From Chitinophagaceae bacterium UBA3430 (GTDB taxonomy: Bacteria > Bacteroidota > Bacteroidia > Chitinophagales > Chitinophagaceae), in NCBI GenBank assembly GCA_002378975.1, contig DFST01000108.1, positions 12,188 through 23,968 of the forward strand: a DNA stretch of 11,781 nucleotides. Direction: 5' to 3'. Each line of letters opens with the position of its first letter. Position 1 is the first letter of the stretch. Made by a program: the position numbers and the translations under genes. This document shows positions 6,660 through 11,781 of the stretch, piece by piece. The notes below the pieces were generated by a model. The model was not told the origin of the DNA, made no database searches, and saw only the letters and a program-made list of their open reading frames with translations.

Positions 6660-7253
6660 TTACTCCCTTTCGGAAAAATCCGACCAATCTGCCCACACCG
6701 TACGCTTAAAGGCTGAATCTAGATCGGAACGTTGATAATGACTCGCCTGTTCTTTTTGCCGGTATGCTTCATACAGGGTAACAGCACAAGCAACACTGAT
6801 ATTCAAAGATTGAATGATACCAACTTGCGGGATCAGAAAATTACCATCGGCCAAGGCACGAATCTCTTCACTGACACCGCTGTGTTCATTGCCAAAGACC
6901 AAGGCCGTTGGGCGGGTCAGGTCGAGTTGATACAACCCCACTGAAGATTCACCTAAATGGGTAGTCAGGATTCGTTCATAACGAAGCTTGATCTCCGAAA
7001 AACAGGCCTCCGTATCTTCAAATTGATGAACGGTGAGCCATTTGGCGGCACTGGAAGAGCTGCGGGCACCAAATTTTTTATGCCGGGGGATCTTGGTGTT
7101 TAATATGAATATTTCTTGCACCCCGACCGCATCACAGGTCCGCATGACCGCTGAAATGTTATGCGGATCGAACACATTTTCCAGCACCACGGTCAGATCG
7201 GGCTGACGGTGAGACAGGACTCGGGTAAGCTTCTCTGTGCGTTCGGGGGTCAT
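6660..7253 (-). CDS. trmH: tRNA (guanosine(18)-2'-O)-methyltransferase TrmH (SpoU/SPOUT family)
   Basis: SAM-dependent SPOUT methyltransferase, predicted to methylate the 2'-OH of G18 in the tRNA D-loop. The 197-residue product begins like characterised TrmH proteins: TPERTEKLTRVLSHRQPDLT (2-21). All three SPOUT motifs are seen: motif 1 PHNISAVMRTCDAVG (30-44) with N32 and the catalytic Arg R38; motif 2 ALVFGNEHSGVS (117-128); motif 3 IPQVGIIQSLNISVACAV (141-158), which forms the trefoil-knot SAM site. The N-terminal match favours TrmH over TrmL or RlmB, and no separate L30e-like domain is present. The product is shorter than E. coli TrmH (229), with a reduced C-terminal extension. It is the last gene on this strand before the convergent yihY-type gene. 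The 244 bases upstream hold no clear promoter on its strand. Confidence 0.9.
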   Translation of the reverse strand: MTPERTEKLTRVLSHRQPDLTVVLENVFDPHNISAVMRTCDAVGVQEIFILNTKIPRHKKFGARSSSSAAKWLTVHQFEDTEACFSEIKLRYERILTTHLGESSVGLYQLDLTRPTALVFGNEHSGVSEEIRALADGNFLIPQVGIIQSLNISVACAVTLYEAYRQKEQASHYQRSDLDSAFKRTVWADWSDFSERE

Positions 7254-7497
7254 TCACTGAATTTCAGCAAAAATCGGTCTCAACAGGGGAGCTTTCAAAA
7301 CAAAGTGCTGACCAAATGGCATTATTTTTGCAACCTCCGATCCCATCCTATTCAAAGGCCCGCACTTTCCGAAGCAAAGCGCCCATTTGATCCCGGCTAT
7401 TAAGCCCTGTCATTTACATCAAAAACTAAACAGGACATCCATCTATCGTGTATCAATTGTCCTATCCTCTTTGTTTTTAACATTGGGACTGTCTGCG
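7254..7497. other. Non-coding spacer between the acetyltransferase and trmH
   Basis: Both flanking genes are on the minus strand, and neither strand holds a convincing gene here. On the plus strand, TATTTTTG at 7323-7330 is a perfect match to the TAnnTTTG -7 consensus, but no ATG follows it before the antisense acetyltransferase. On the minus strand there are two short ATG frames: 21 codons (MTGLNSRDQM...) and about 32 codons, the latter ending TGA directly before the trmH ATG. No strong hairpin with a T-run was seen. It may be a decayed gene, a promoter region or a small RNA. Confidence 0.4.
7323..7330 (+). promoter_or_regulatory. Orphan -7-like box on the plus strand in the trmH upstream spacer
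   Basis: TATTTTTG fits the Bacteroidota -7 consensus exactly, but it points away from trmH and there is no plus-strand gene behind it until pyrC at 8257. No TTG -33 element was seen. It may be a chance match in a T-run or may drive an antisense or small RNA. Confidence 0.25.
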
Positions 7498-8046
7498 TTA
7501 TTTCAGCCAATCCGCCTTCACCAACCCCAACCATTCCAAATCGATGCGATTGCCCCGATTCCACTCATAACTGCGTAAAACCCCCTCCGACCGAAAACCT
7601 AAACTCAATAAAAGCGCACGTGATGCAGCATTACCCGTCTCCACACTGGCCTCGATCCGTAGGAAGCCCTGTTCAATAAACGCATTACGAATTAGGGCTT
7701 CGGCTGCTTCTTGAACATACCCCTTTCGCTGATGATTCGATAGTATCCAAAATCCAATTTCGGCACGCTCATGGATGATTGATAAATTATTAAACCCGAT
7801 CACGCCCAACCCAGTTTGTTCCATGCGGTCCTCCATAACCCAATAAAATCCAGATCCGGATGAAATTTGCTTTCTGTAATATTCCATCTGCTCAGAGGTT
7901 GCTTCCAGGGTCGAATAATGGATCAACATAAAGCGGGTCAGATCCCGGTCACTGAGTCCCTGAAATACCAACGATTGATCCGAGTCTTGTACCGTACGTA
8001 GGTTCAATCGTTCTGTTTGGATGGATCGGAAATTCGGCTTATTCAT
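7498..8046 (-). CDS. GNAT family N-acetyltransferase (RimJ/RimL-like)
   Basis: Acetyl-CoA-dependent acyltransferase with the Acetyltransf_3 pattern. The 182-residue product starts with SIQTERLNLRTVQDSD (8-23), the usual N-terminal strand of RimJ/RimL-type proteins. It then has the central strand GVIGFNNL (81-88), RAEIGFWILSNHQRKGYVQE (94-113) with the acetyl-CoA pyrophosphate-binding loop at QRKGYV (106-111; the usual Q/R-x-x-G-x-G/A with Val last), and NAASRALLLSLGFRSEGVLR (139-158), the conserved Asn/Ser/GF segment. The substrate cannot be read from sequence: ribosomal-protein N-terminus, another protein or a small molecule are all possible. It lies downstream of tRNA-Pro on the same strand, with a hairpin between them, and 244 bases upstream of trmH. 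Start ATG at 8046 follows AATTACGGATCCA with no clear Shine-Dalgarno. Confidence 0.92.
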   Translation of the reverse strand: MNKPNFRSIQTERLNLRTVQDSDQSLVFQGLSDRDLTRFMLIHYSTLEATSEQMEYYRKQISSGSGFYWVMEDRMEQTGLGVIGFNNLSIIHERAEIGFWILSNHQRKGYVQEAAEALIRNAFIEQGFLRIEASVETGNAASRALLLSLGFRSEGVLRSYEWNRGNRIDLEWLGLVKADWLK

Positions 8047-8065
8047 TGGATCCGTAATTTAAACG

Positions 8066-8096
8066 ATCAAGCCCTGACTAAAAGTCAAGGCTTGAT
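8066..8096 (-). terminator. Hairpin behind tRNA-Pro, possible weak terminator or processing site
   Basis: An imperfect inverted repeat: TCAAGCC/GGCTTGA (8067-8073 with 8089-8095), one mismatch, then TGAC/GTCA around a five-base loop, plus an outer A-T pair. Read on the minus strand it follows the tRNA 3' end by 7 bases and is followed by TCGTTTAAATT, a poor T-run. It could partly terminate the tRNA transcript or guide 3' processing while the acetyltransferase is transcribed further. Confidence 0.5.
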
Positions 8097-8103
8097 TGGT
8101 TCG

Positions 8104-8177
8104 TCGGGACGACTAGATTCGAACTAGCGACCCCTTGCACCCCATGCAAGTGCGCTACCGGGCTGCGCTACGTCCCG
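8104..8177 (-). tRNA. tRNA-Pro (anticodon GGG)
   Basis: The minus strand folds as a 74-base cloverleaf. The acceptor stem is CGGGACG with CGTCCCG (8171-8177 with 8105-8111), a perfect 7 pairs, with discriminator A at 8104. The D-stem is GCGC/GCGC with loop AGCCCGGTA. The anticodon stem CTTGC/GCAAG carries loop ATGGGGT, so the anticodon GGG is at 8141-8143, read CCC/CCU. The variable loop is GGGTC. The T-stem GCTAG/CTAGT (one G-U pair) carries loop TTCGAAT. CGA follows the discriminator, so CCA is not encoded and must be added by the CCA-adding enzyme. Confidence 0.95.
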
Positions 8178-8194
8178 AACTTTCAACGGGGTGG

Positions 8195-8202
8195 CAAATT
8201 TA
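8195..8202 (-). promoter_or_regulatory. -7 promoter box for tRNA-Pro
   Basis: On the minus strand this reads TAAATTTG, a perfect TAnnTTTG match, ending 17 bases before the mature tRNA 5' end. The expected start near 8187-8189 leaves a leader of about 10 bases for RNase P to remove. A TTG -33 element at normal spacing is not obvious. Confidence 0.6.
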
Positions 8203-8241
8203 AGTAGAAAAGGACAATTTCCCCGTACCAAAAAGGAAACC

Positions 8242-8249
8242 TATCTTCG
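8242..8249 (+). promoter_or_regulatory. Probable -7 promoter box for the pyrC-like operon
   Basis: TATCTTCG matches TAnnTTTG at 7 of 8 positions and ends only 7 bases before the ATG at 8257. The transcript would then start within one or two bases of the start codon, so it would be leaderless or nearly so. The box lies about 40 bases from the oppositely directed tRNA-Pro box. Confidence 0.4.
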
Positions 8250-8256
8250 ATCTTTA

Positions 8257-9519
8257 ATGAAACTCCTCATTAAAAAGGCCCGGATTGTCGACCCGGGAAA
8301 TACACACAACGGCCAAACACTCGACCTCCTCATTCAGGATGGCCGAATCGTTCAACTAGCCCCCTCCATCAATCAACCTGCCGACCAAGTACTGGAACTG
8401 GAAAACCTCCACGTTTCTGCCGGTTGGGTCGATGTCTTCTCCCATTTTGGAGAACCCGGCTACGAACAAAAAGAAACCATTGCCTCCGGTATGCAAGCAG
8501 CCCTCGCTGGTGGCTATACCGATGTTTTACTGATTCCAAATACCAAACCGGTTACCCAAGACAAAGCCGGAGTCGAGTATTTGATCCAGCGTTGTCAAAA
8601 TGGTCCGGTCAATGTGCATCCCATTGGGGCCATCACCAAAGGATCAGACGGAAAAGAACTGGCCGAACTCTACGACATGCATCACTCGGGCGCTAAAGCA
8701 TTCAGCGATGGCACCCGCAGCGTGCAATCGGCGGGATTGCTTCTCAAAGCCCTTCAATACGTGAAGGCCATACAAGCGACGATCATTCAACTACCCGACG
8801 ATCATTCCATCCAACCACACGGATTGATGCACGAAGGCATTCCCTCCACGCAAATGGGACTATCCGGCCGACCCGACATCAGCGAATCGATTCAGGTCAA
8901 CCGCGACATCGCCCTCAATCATTACACCGAATCAAATCTGCATCTCACCGGCATCAGCAGCCAGGCTTCCTTGAACTGGATCAAGCAAGGCAAACAATCA
9001 CAACCCGGACTTTCCTGCTCCACCACGCCCTATCACTTGCTATACAGCGATGCCGACCTGACCGGATACAATACCCTGCTGAAAGTAAACCCTCCCATTC
9101 GCACCGAAGCCGATCGGGAAGCGTTGAAGCTGGCCGTAATCGATGGAACAATTGATTGCATCGCCACGCACCACCTACCGCACGAACAAGACCGAAAAAT
9201 CTGTGAATTCGAACAAGCCGCTAGCGGCATGATCGGCCTCGAAACCGCATTCGGAGCCATCCGAACAGCCCTGCCTGATTTGGCGATTGAACAGATCGTT
9301 CGTCTCCTATCTAACAATCCCAGACGCATTTTTGGATTGCCCACGATTAAAATTGAAGAGGGGCAACCCGCAACCCTAACCTTGTTCAATCCGACTGTTG
9401 AATGGACCGTCGATGAATCGGCCATCCGTTCACTATCTCAAAACACCCCCTTGTTGGGAAAAACCCTCACCGGCCGCGCCTATGGGATTACTCAACAAGG
9501 ACAATATTTCTCTGCTTAG
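8257..9519 (+). CDS. pyrC: Dihydroorotase-like protein lacking most catalytic residues (probable pseudo-dihydroorotase)
   Basis: A 420-residue member of the cyclic amidohydrolase superfamily, closest in layout to class I dihydroorotase of pyrimidine synthesis: N-terminal beta-sandwich with KARIVDPG (7-14), TIM-barrel blocks VLLIPNTKPV (90-99), IGAITKGSDGKELAEL (123-138), KAFSDG (147-152), KVNPPIRTEADREAL (276-290) and DGTIDCIATHHLPHE (296-310), and a C-terminal beta-sandwich. The catalytic signature is degraded. In the usual DxHxHxRxPG block the first metal His is Phe61 and the substrate Arg is Gly65; only His63 remains. The barrel His expected near 179 is Leu, the one near 232 is Gly, and the catalytic Asp of ATDHAPH is His305. 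Similar degenerate proteins, from memory, are usual in Bacteroidota and are annotated as dihydroorotase. They may be structural partners of aspartate carbamoyltransferase, as known for the inactive PyrC' of Pseudomonas. Upstream GTG at 8191 is rejected because it overlaps the tRNA promoter. Confidence 0.85.
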   Translation: MKLLIKKARIVDPGNTHNGQTLDLLIQDGRIVQLAPSINQPADQVLELENLHVSAGWVDVFSHFGEPGYEQKETIASGMQAALAGGYTDVLLIPNTKPVTQDKAGVEYLIQRCQNGPVNVHPIGAITKGSDGKELAELYDMHHSGAKAFSDGTRSVQSAGLLLKALQYVKAIQATIIQLPDDHSIQPHGLMHEGIPSTQMGLSGRPDISESIQVNRDIALNHYTESNLHLTGISSQASLNWIKQGKQSQPGLSCSTTPYHLLYSDADLTGYNTLLKVNPPIRTEADREALKLAVIDGTIDCIATHHLPHEQDRKICEFEQAASGMIGLETAFGAIRTALPDLAIEQIVRLLSNNPRRIFGLPTIKIEEGQPATLTLFNPTVEWTVDESAIRSLSQNTPLLGKTLTGRAYGITQQGQYFSA

Positions 9520-9520
9520 C

Positions 9521-10012
9521 ATGAATCGATATATCCACCATCCTGCCTTTCGAGGTGCCCTGACCGCCTTGGTCATGATCGCAGCAGGGATCCTACTCAA
9601 AGAGACGGGAACGGCGACGGAGTCGTGGTCTCAATACCTGATGTTCGCCCTCTATGCCTCGGGTATCGGGTGGTCGATCTGGATCGCCAAAAAAGATCCA
9701 ACCAATCCCGGACGATTCGGTAGCTTATTCCAACAAGGATTCCGGCATTTTATTGTAACCTCCTTGATCATGGTCGGATTCACGATCTATCTGCTCTGGA
9801 GTCATCCTGAATTTGCCCGCGAAGAAGCCCAGTATCAACGAACCCTGCTGGTTGAAACAAAAAAATATACCCCCGATCAGATTGATGAACTGGTGCTGGA
9901 GGCGGAAAAACAATATCCGACTCGCTATATTTCCGCCACCGTTTTCGGATATTTGATCATGGGTGCCGTATTTGCCGCAGCTGGCAGTGTGGTTTTTGCC
10001 CGAAAGGACTAA
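9521..10012 (+). CDS. DUF4199 family membrane protein
   Basis: The 163-residue product has four hydrophobic helices at about 12-27, 37-56, 75-93 and 137-160, with a charged, probably helical stretch between the third and fourth (97-130, EEAQYQRTLLVETKKYTPDQ). This four-helix layout, the GFRHFIVTSL segment in helix 3 and the acidic inter-helix stretch fit DUF4199 proteins of Bacteroidota, whose function is not known. The frame is open further upstream, but the ATG at 9521 is chosen because it sits one base after the dihydroorotase-like stop and gives a membrane protein from its first residues. The stop is one base before the family 2 glycosyltransferase start, so the gene is firmly within this operon. 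Its regular company with that glycosyltransferase suggests an envelope role, which is inference. Confidence 0.85.
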   Translation: MNRYIHHPAFRGALTALVMIAAGILLKETGTATESWSQYLMFALYASGIGWSIWIAKKDPTNPGRFGSLFQQGFRHFIVTSLIMVGFTIYLLWSHPEFAREEAQYQRTLLVETKKYTPDQIDELVLEAEKQYPTRYISATVFGYLIMGAVFAAAGSVVFARKD

Positions 10013-10013
10013 C

Positions 10014-10955
10014 ATGGACATCAGCATTGCCATCCCCCTCTTCAACGAAGCCGAATCCCTCCCGGAACTAACCGCCTGGATCGAACGCGTAATGCAGGAA
10101 CACCAGCTTTCCTACGAAGTGATTTATGTTGACGATGGCAGCACCGATGATTCCTGGCTGGTGATCCAAGCACTCCGGGCCAAGAACGACCGAATCAAAG
10201 GCATCAAGTTTCAACGCAATTATGGAAAATCCGCTGGGCTCTATGAGGCTTTTCGGGCCGCCAGCGGCCAAGTGGTCATCACCATGGATGCCGACCTGCA
10301 AGACAGCCCCGAAGAGATTCCCGAACTACGCCGACTGATCCTCGAGGAAGGATACGACCTCGTTAGTGGCTGGAAAAAGAAACGCTACGACAATACCCTC
10401 ACCAAGAACATCCCTTCCAAATTCTTTAACGCGGTAACCCGTTCCATGTCGGGCATCAAACTGCATGATTTCAACTGCGGATTGAAGGCCTACCGACTTC
10501 AGGTAGTCAAAGGGATCGAAGTATATGGCGAAATGCACCGGTACATCCCCGTGCTCGCTAAATGGGCCGGGTTTAGAAAGATCGGCGAGAAAGTGGTTGA
10601 ACACCGCGCGCGGAAATACGGTGTTTCCAAATTTGGCTGGAATCGTTTTGTCAATGGATTTTTGGACTTGCTTTCCATCTCGTTTGTTGGAAAATTCTCC
10701 AAACGTCCGATGCACTTTTTTGGCCTTTGGGGAAGTCTTTGCTTCCTAATTGGATTTGGTATGGCTGTTTATTTATTGGCATCCAAAATCATCGACGCTT
10801 CTTTCTCGATCACCAACCGTCCGGCCTTTTATCTGTCGCTAACCTCCGTGGTGCTGGGTATGCAATTATTCCTAGCTGGTTATTTGGGTGAATTGATCGC
10901 ACGCAATTCATCTACCCGCAATCAATATCTGCTCGAATCCAAATTGGGACTCTGA
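10014..10955 (+). CDS. Family 2 glycosyltransferase, DPM1/ArnC-like, with two C-terminal membrane helices
   Basis: A GT-A fold transferase of 313 residues that probably moves a sugar from a nucleotide donor to a polyprenyl-phosphate carrier at the inner membrane. Seen: IAIPLFNEAESLPEL (5-19) for nucleotide binding, VIYVDDGSTDDS (36-47) with D40/D41, QRNYGKSAGLYEAF (67-80), MDADLQD (91-97) with the metal-binding D92/D94, and FNCGLKAYR (153-161). The block EMHRYIPVLAKWAGF (173-187) and EHRARKYGVSKFGWNRF (196-212) are typical of the ArnC/DPM1/GtrB-like branch. Two membrane helices follow at about 236-256 and 270-292. The donor sugar cannot be told. The start at 10014, one base after the previous stop, gives MDISIAIPLFNE; a longer version from 9963 would add 17 unrelated residues. 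It overlaps the next gene by one base (TGATG). Confidence 0.92.
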   Translation: MDISIAIPLFNEAESLPELTAWIERVMQEHQLSYEVIYVDDGSTDDSWLVIQALRAKNDRIKGIKFQRNYGKSAGLYEAFRAASGQVVITMDADLQDSPEEIPELRRLILEEGYDLVSGWKKKRYDNTLTKNIPSKFFNAVTRSMSGIKLHDFNCGLKAYRLQVVKGIEVYGEMHRYIPVLAKWAGFRKIGEKVVEHRARKYGVSKFGWNRFVNGFLDLLSISFVGKFSKRPMHFFGLWGSLCFLIGFGMAVYLLASKIIDASFSITNRPAFYLSLTSVVLGMQLFLAGYLGELIARNSSTRNQYLLESKLGL

Positions 10956-11781
10956 TGAAGCAGGTGCTGATCATCGGTCCGGCCTACCCACTGCGAGGCG
11001 GACTCGCCACCTTCAATCACCGACTGGCCCAAGCATTCCAAGCGCAAGGATGGCAGGCCCAATTGGTTTCCTTCTCCTTGCAATACCCCTCCTTTCTGTT
11101 TCCCGGAAAAACCCAGTATTCCGATGATCCGGCCCCGGAAGGATTGACCATTCATAGCTGGATCAATTCCATCAATCCGGTTAACTGGCTGCAGGTTGGC
11201 CACAAGATCCGAAAACAAAAACCTGACCTGGTCATCGTTCGGTATTGGTTACCGTTCATGGGTCCCGCATTAGGCACCATCTTGCGATTGGTCAAAAAGA
11301 ACAAACATACCCGCATCGTTTGCATAGCTGACAATGTAATTCCGCATGAGTCCAGACCCGGCGATACGGTTTTCACGCGCTATTTTGTGAAGGCCTGCGA
11401 CGGCTTTCTCACCATGAGTGAAAAAGTAAAATCCGATCTGGCTTCCTTCGTCACCAACCAACCCATTGCGCTTTCTGCACATCCGCTTTACGATAATTTT
11501 GGAGAACCCATAGACGTGCAGACCGCTCGGGAACACCTGCAATTACCCCGATCGGAAAAGCTACTGTTGTTTTTCGGTTTCATCCGCCCCTATAAAGGAC
11601 TAGATCTGTTATTGAAAGCCATGGCCGATCCGCGTATCCGAGAAGCAGGAATCAAATTGATGATCGCAGGTGAATACTACGAAGACCATAAACCTTACGA
11701 CGAACTAATTCATCAGTTGAATATCGAAGACCGATTGATCCTAAAAACAGATTTTATTCCCGATTCGCAAGTGCGCGATTA
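10955..11781 (+). CDS. Glycosyltransferase of the GT4/GT-B type (N-terminal 275 residues, cut by window end)
   Basis: An open frame from ATG 10955 reaches the window end without a stop (275 codons and two bases). It begins MKQVLIIGPAYPLRGGLATF, the glycine-rich N-terminal loop of GT-B glycosyltransferases, followed by FNHRLAQAF. DLVIVRYWLPFMGPALG (91-107) and VCIADNVIPHESRPGD (122-137) are typical acceptor-domain strands. LLLFFGFIRPYKGLDLLLKA (203-222) is the start of the C-terminal GT4 domain, with the phosphate-contacting R-P-Y-K-G, and LMIAGEYYE follows. The expected E-x7-E donor motif lies outside the window. It would transfer a sugar from a nucleotide donor, in the cytosol or at the membrane face, to a cell-surface glycan or lipid; the substrate is unknown. 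The start overlaps the previous stop by one base, so it belongs to the same transcript. Confidence 0.9.
   Translation, partial: MKQVLIIGPAYPLRGGLATFNHRLAQAFQAQGWQAQLVSFSLQYPSFLFPGKTQYSDDPAPEGLTIHSWINSINPVNWLQVGHKIRKQKPDLVIVRYWLPFMGPALGTILRLVKKNKHTRIVCIADNVIPHESRPGDTVFTRYFVKACDGFLTMSEKVKSDLASFVTNQPIALSAHPLYDNFGEPIDVQTAREHLQLPRSEKLLLFFGFIRPYKGLDLLLKAMADPRIREAGIKLMIAGEYYEDHKPYDELIHQLNIEDRLILKTDFIPDSQVRD

Noticed and set aside
7387..7578. 63-codon plus-strand frame with a hydrophobic stretch resembling a signal peptide
   Set aside because: It needs a TTG start, half of it is antisense to the acetyltransferase, and the C-terminal part has no recognisable pattern. The TATTTTTG box upstream keeps a small doubt.
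8191..8256. Upstream GTG start for the dihydroorotase-like gene
   Set aside because: It would add 22 unrelated residues and overlap the tRNA-Pro promoter box; MKLLIKKARIVDPG from 8257 matches the normal family N-terminus.
9398..9520. Earlier start for the DUF4199 gene
   Set aside because: It would overlap the end of the dihydroorotase-like gene by over 120 bases, with a Pro/Ser-rich peptide unlike a membrane protein N-terminus.
9963..10013. Earlier ATG for the family 2 glycosyltransferase
   Set aside because: The extra 17 residues are out-of-frame DUF4199 coding sequence, and the family start is right at the nucleotide-binding strand from 10014.
11270..11542. 90-codon minus-strand frame near the right end, with another at 10326-10715
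   Set aside because: Both are antisense to glycosyltransferase genes with clear motifs and carry no domain pattern.
1..11781. Search for insertion sequences, prophage, CRISPR, toxin-antitoxin or anti-phage genes
   Set aside because: No transposase, integrase, direct-repeat array or defence-type domain was seen; gene content and spacing look like core genome.

Overview
The window looks like a core-genome segment of a Bacteroidota bacterium, most likely of the Chitinophagia (order-level placement is inference). The evidence is the gene order miaB / sigma-54-type AAA+ activator / lptE / TPR-like protein / secG, a Bacteroidota-type LptE lipoprotein, a DUF4199 membrane protein, an outer-membrane protein with a carboxypeptidase-regulatory-like N-terminus, the near absence of Shine-Dalgarno sequences, and several TAnnTTTG-type -7 boxes. 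I see no mobile element, CRISPR array, phage gene or rRNA.

Layout. (1) Positions 2-277, minus strand: the N-terminal 92 residues of an exported protein that runs off the left edge; no complete reading frame shows it. (2) 278-411: divergent promoter region with a perfect -7 box for miaB. (3) 412-4604, plus strand: five tightly packed genes (miaB, AAA+ activator, lptE, TPR-like protein, secG), two pairs overlapping by 4 bases, closed by a clear intrinsic terminator at 4628-4655. They combine tRNA modification, transcription control, LPS export to the outer membrane and Sec secretion. (4) 4667-6651, plus strand: mltG (peptidoglycan chain-length terminating transglycosylase) and a YihY/BrkB-type membrane protein. 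(5) 6660-8177, minus strand: trmH, a 244-base spacer, a RimJ/RimL-like acetyltransferase, and tRNA-Pro(GGG) with its own promoter. (6) 8257 to the right edge, plus strand: a dihydroorotase-like protein, a DUF4199 membrane protein, a polyprenol-linked-type family 2 glycosyltransferase and a GT4-type glycosyltransferase cut by the window end, with junctions of 1 base or less.

Most of the window is housekeeping. The most notable point is that the dihydroorotase homologue lacks most of the metal ligands and the catalytic Asp of active dihydroorotases, so it is probably a non-catalytic (pseudo-dihydroorotase) or repurposed protein. Other points worth a second look are an uncharacterised TPR-like protein fixed between lptE and secG, a sigma-54-type activator with no sensory domain inside an envelope-biogenesis cluster, a start codon placed directly behind a terminator, and very short predicted leaders. 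I did not find a convincing new multi-gene system.
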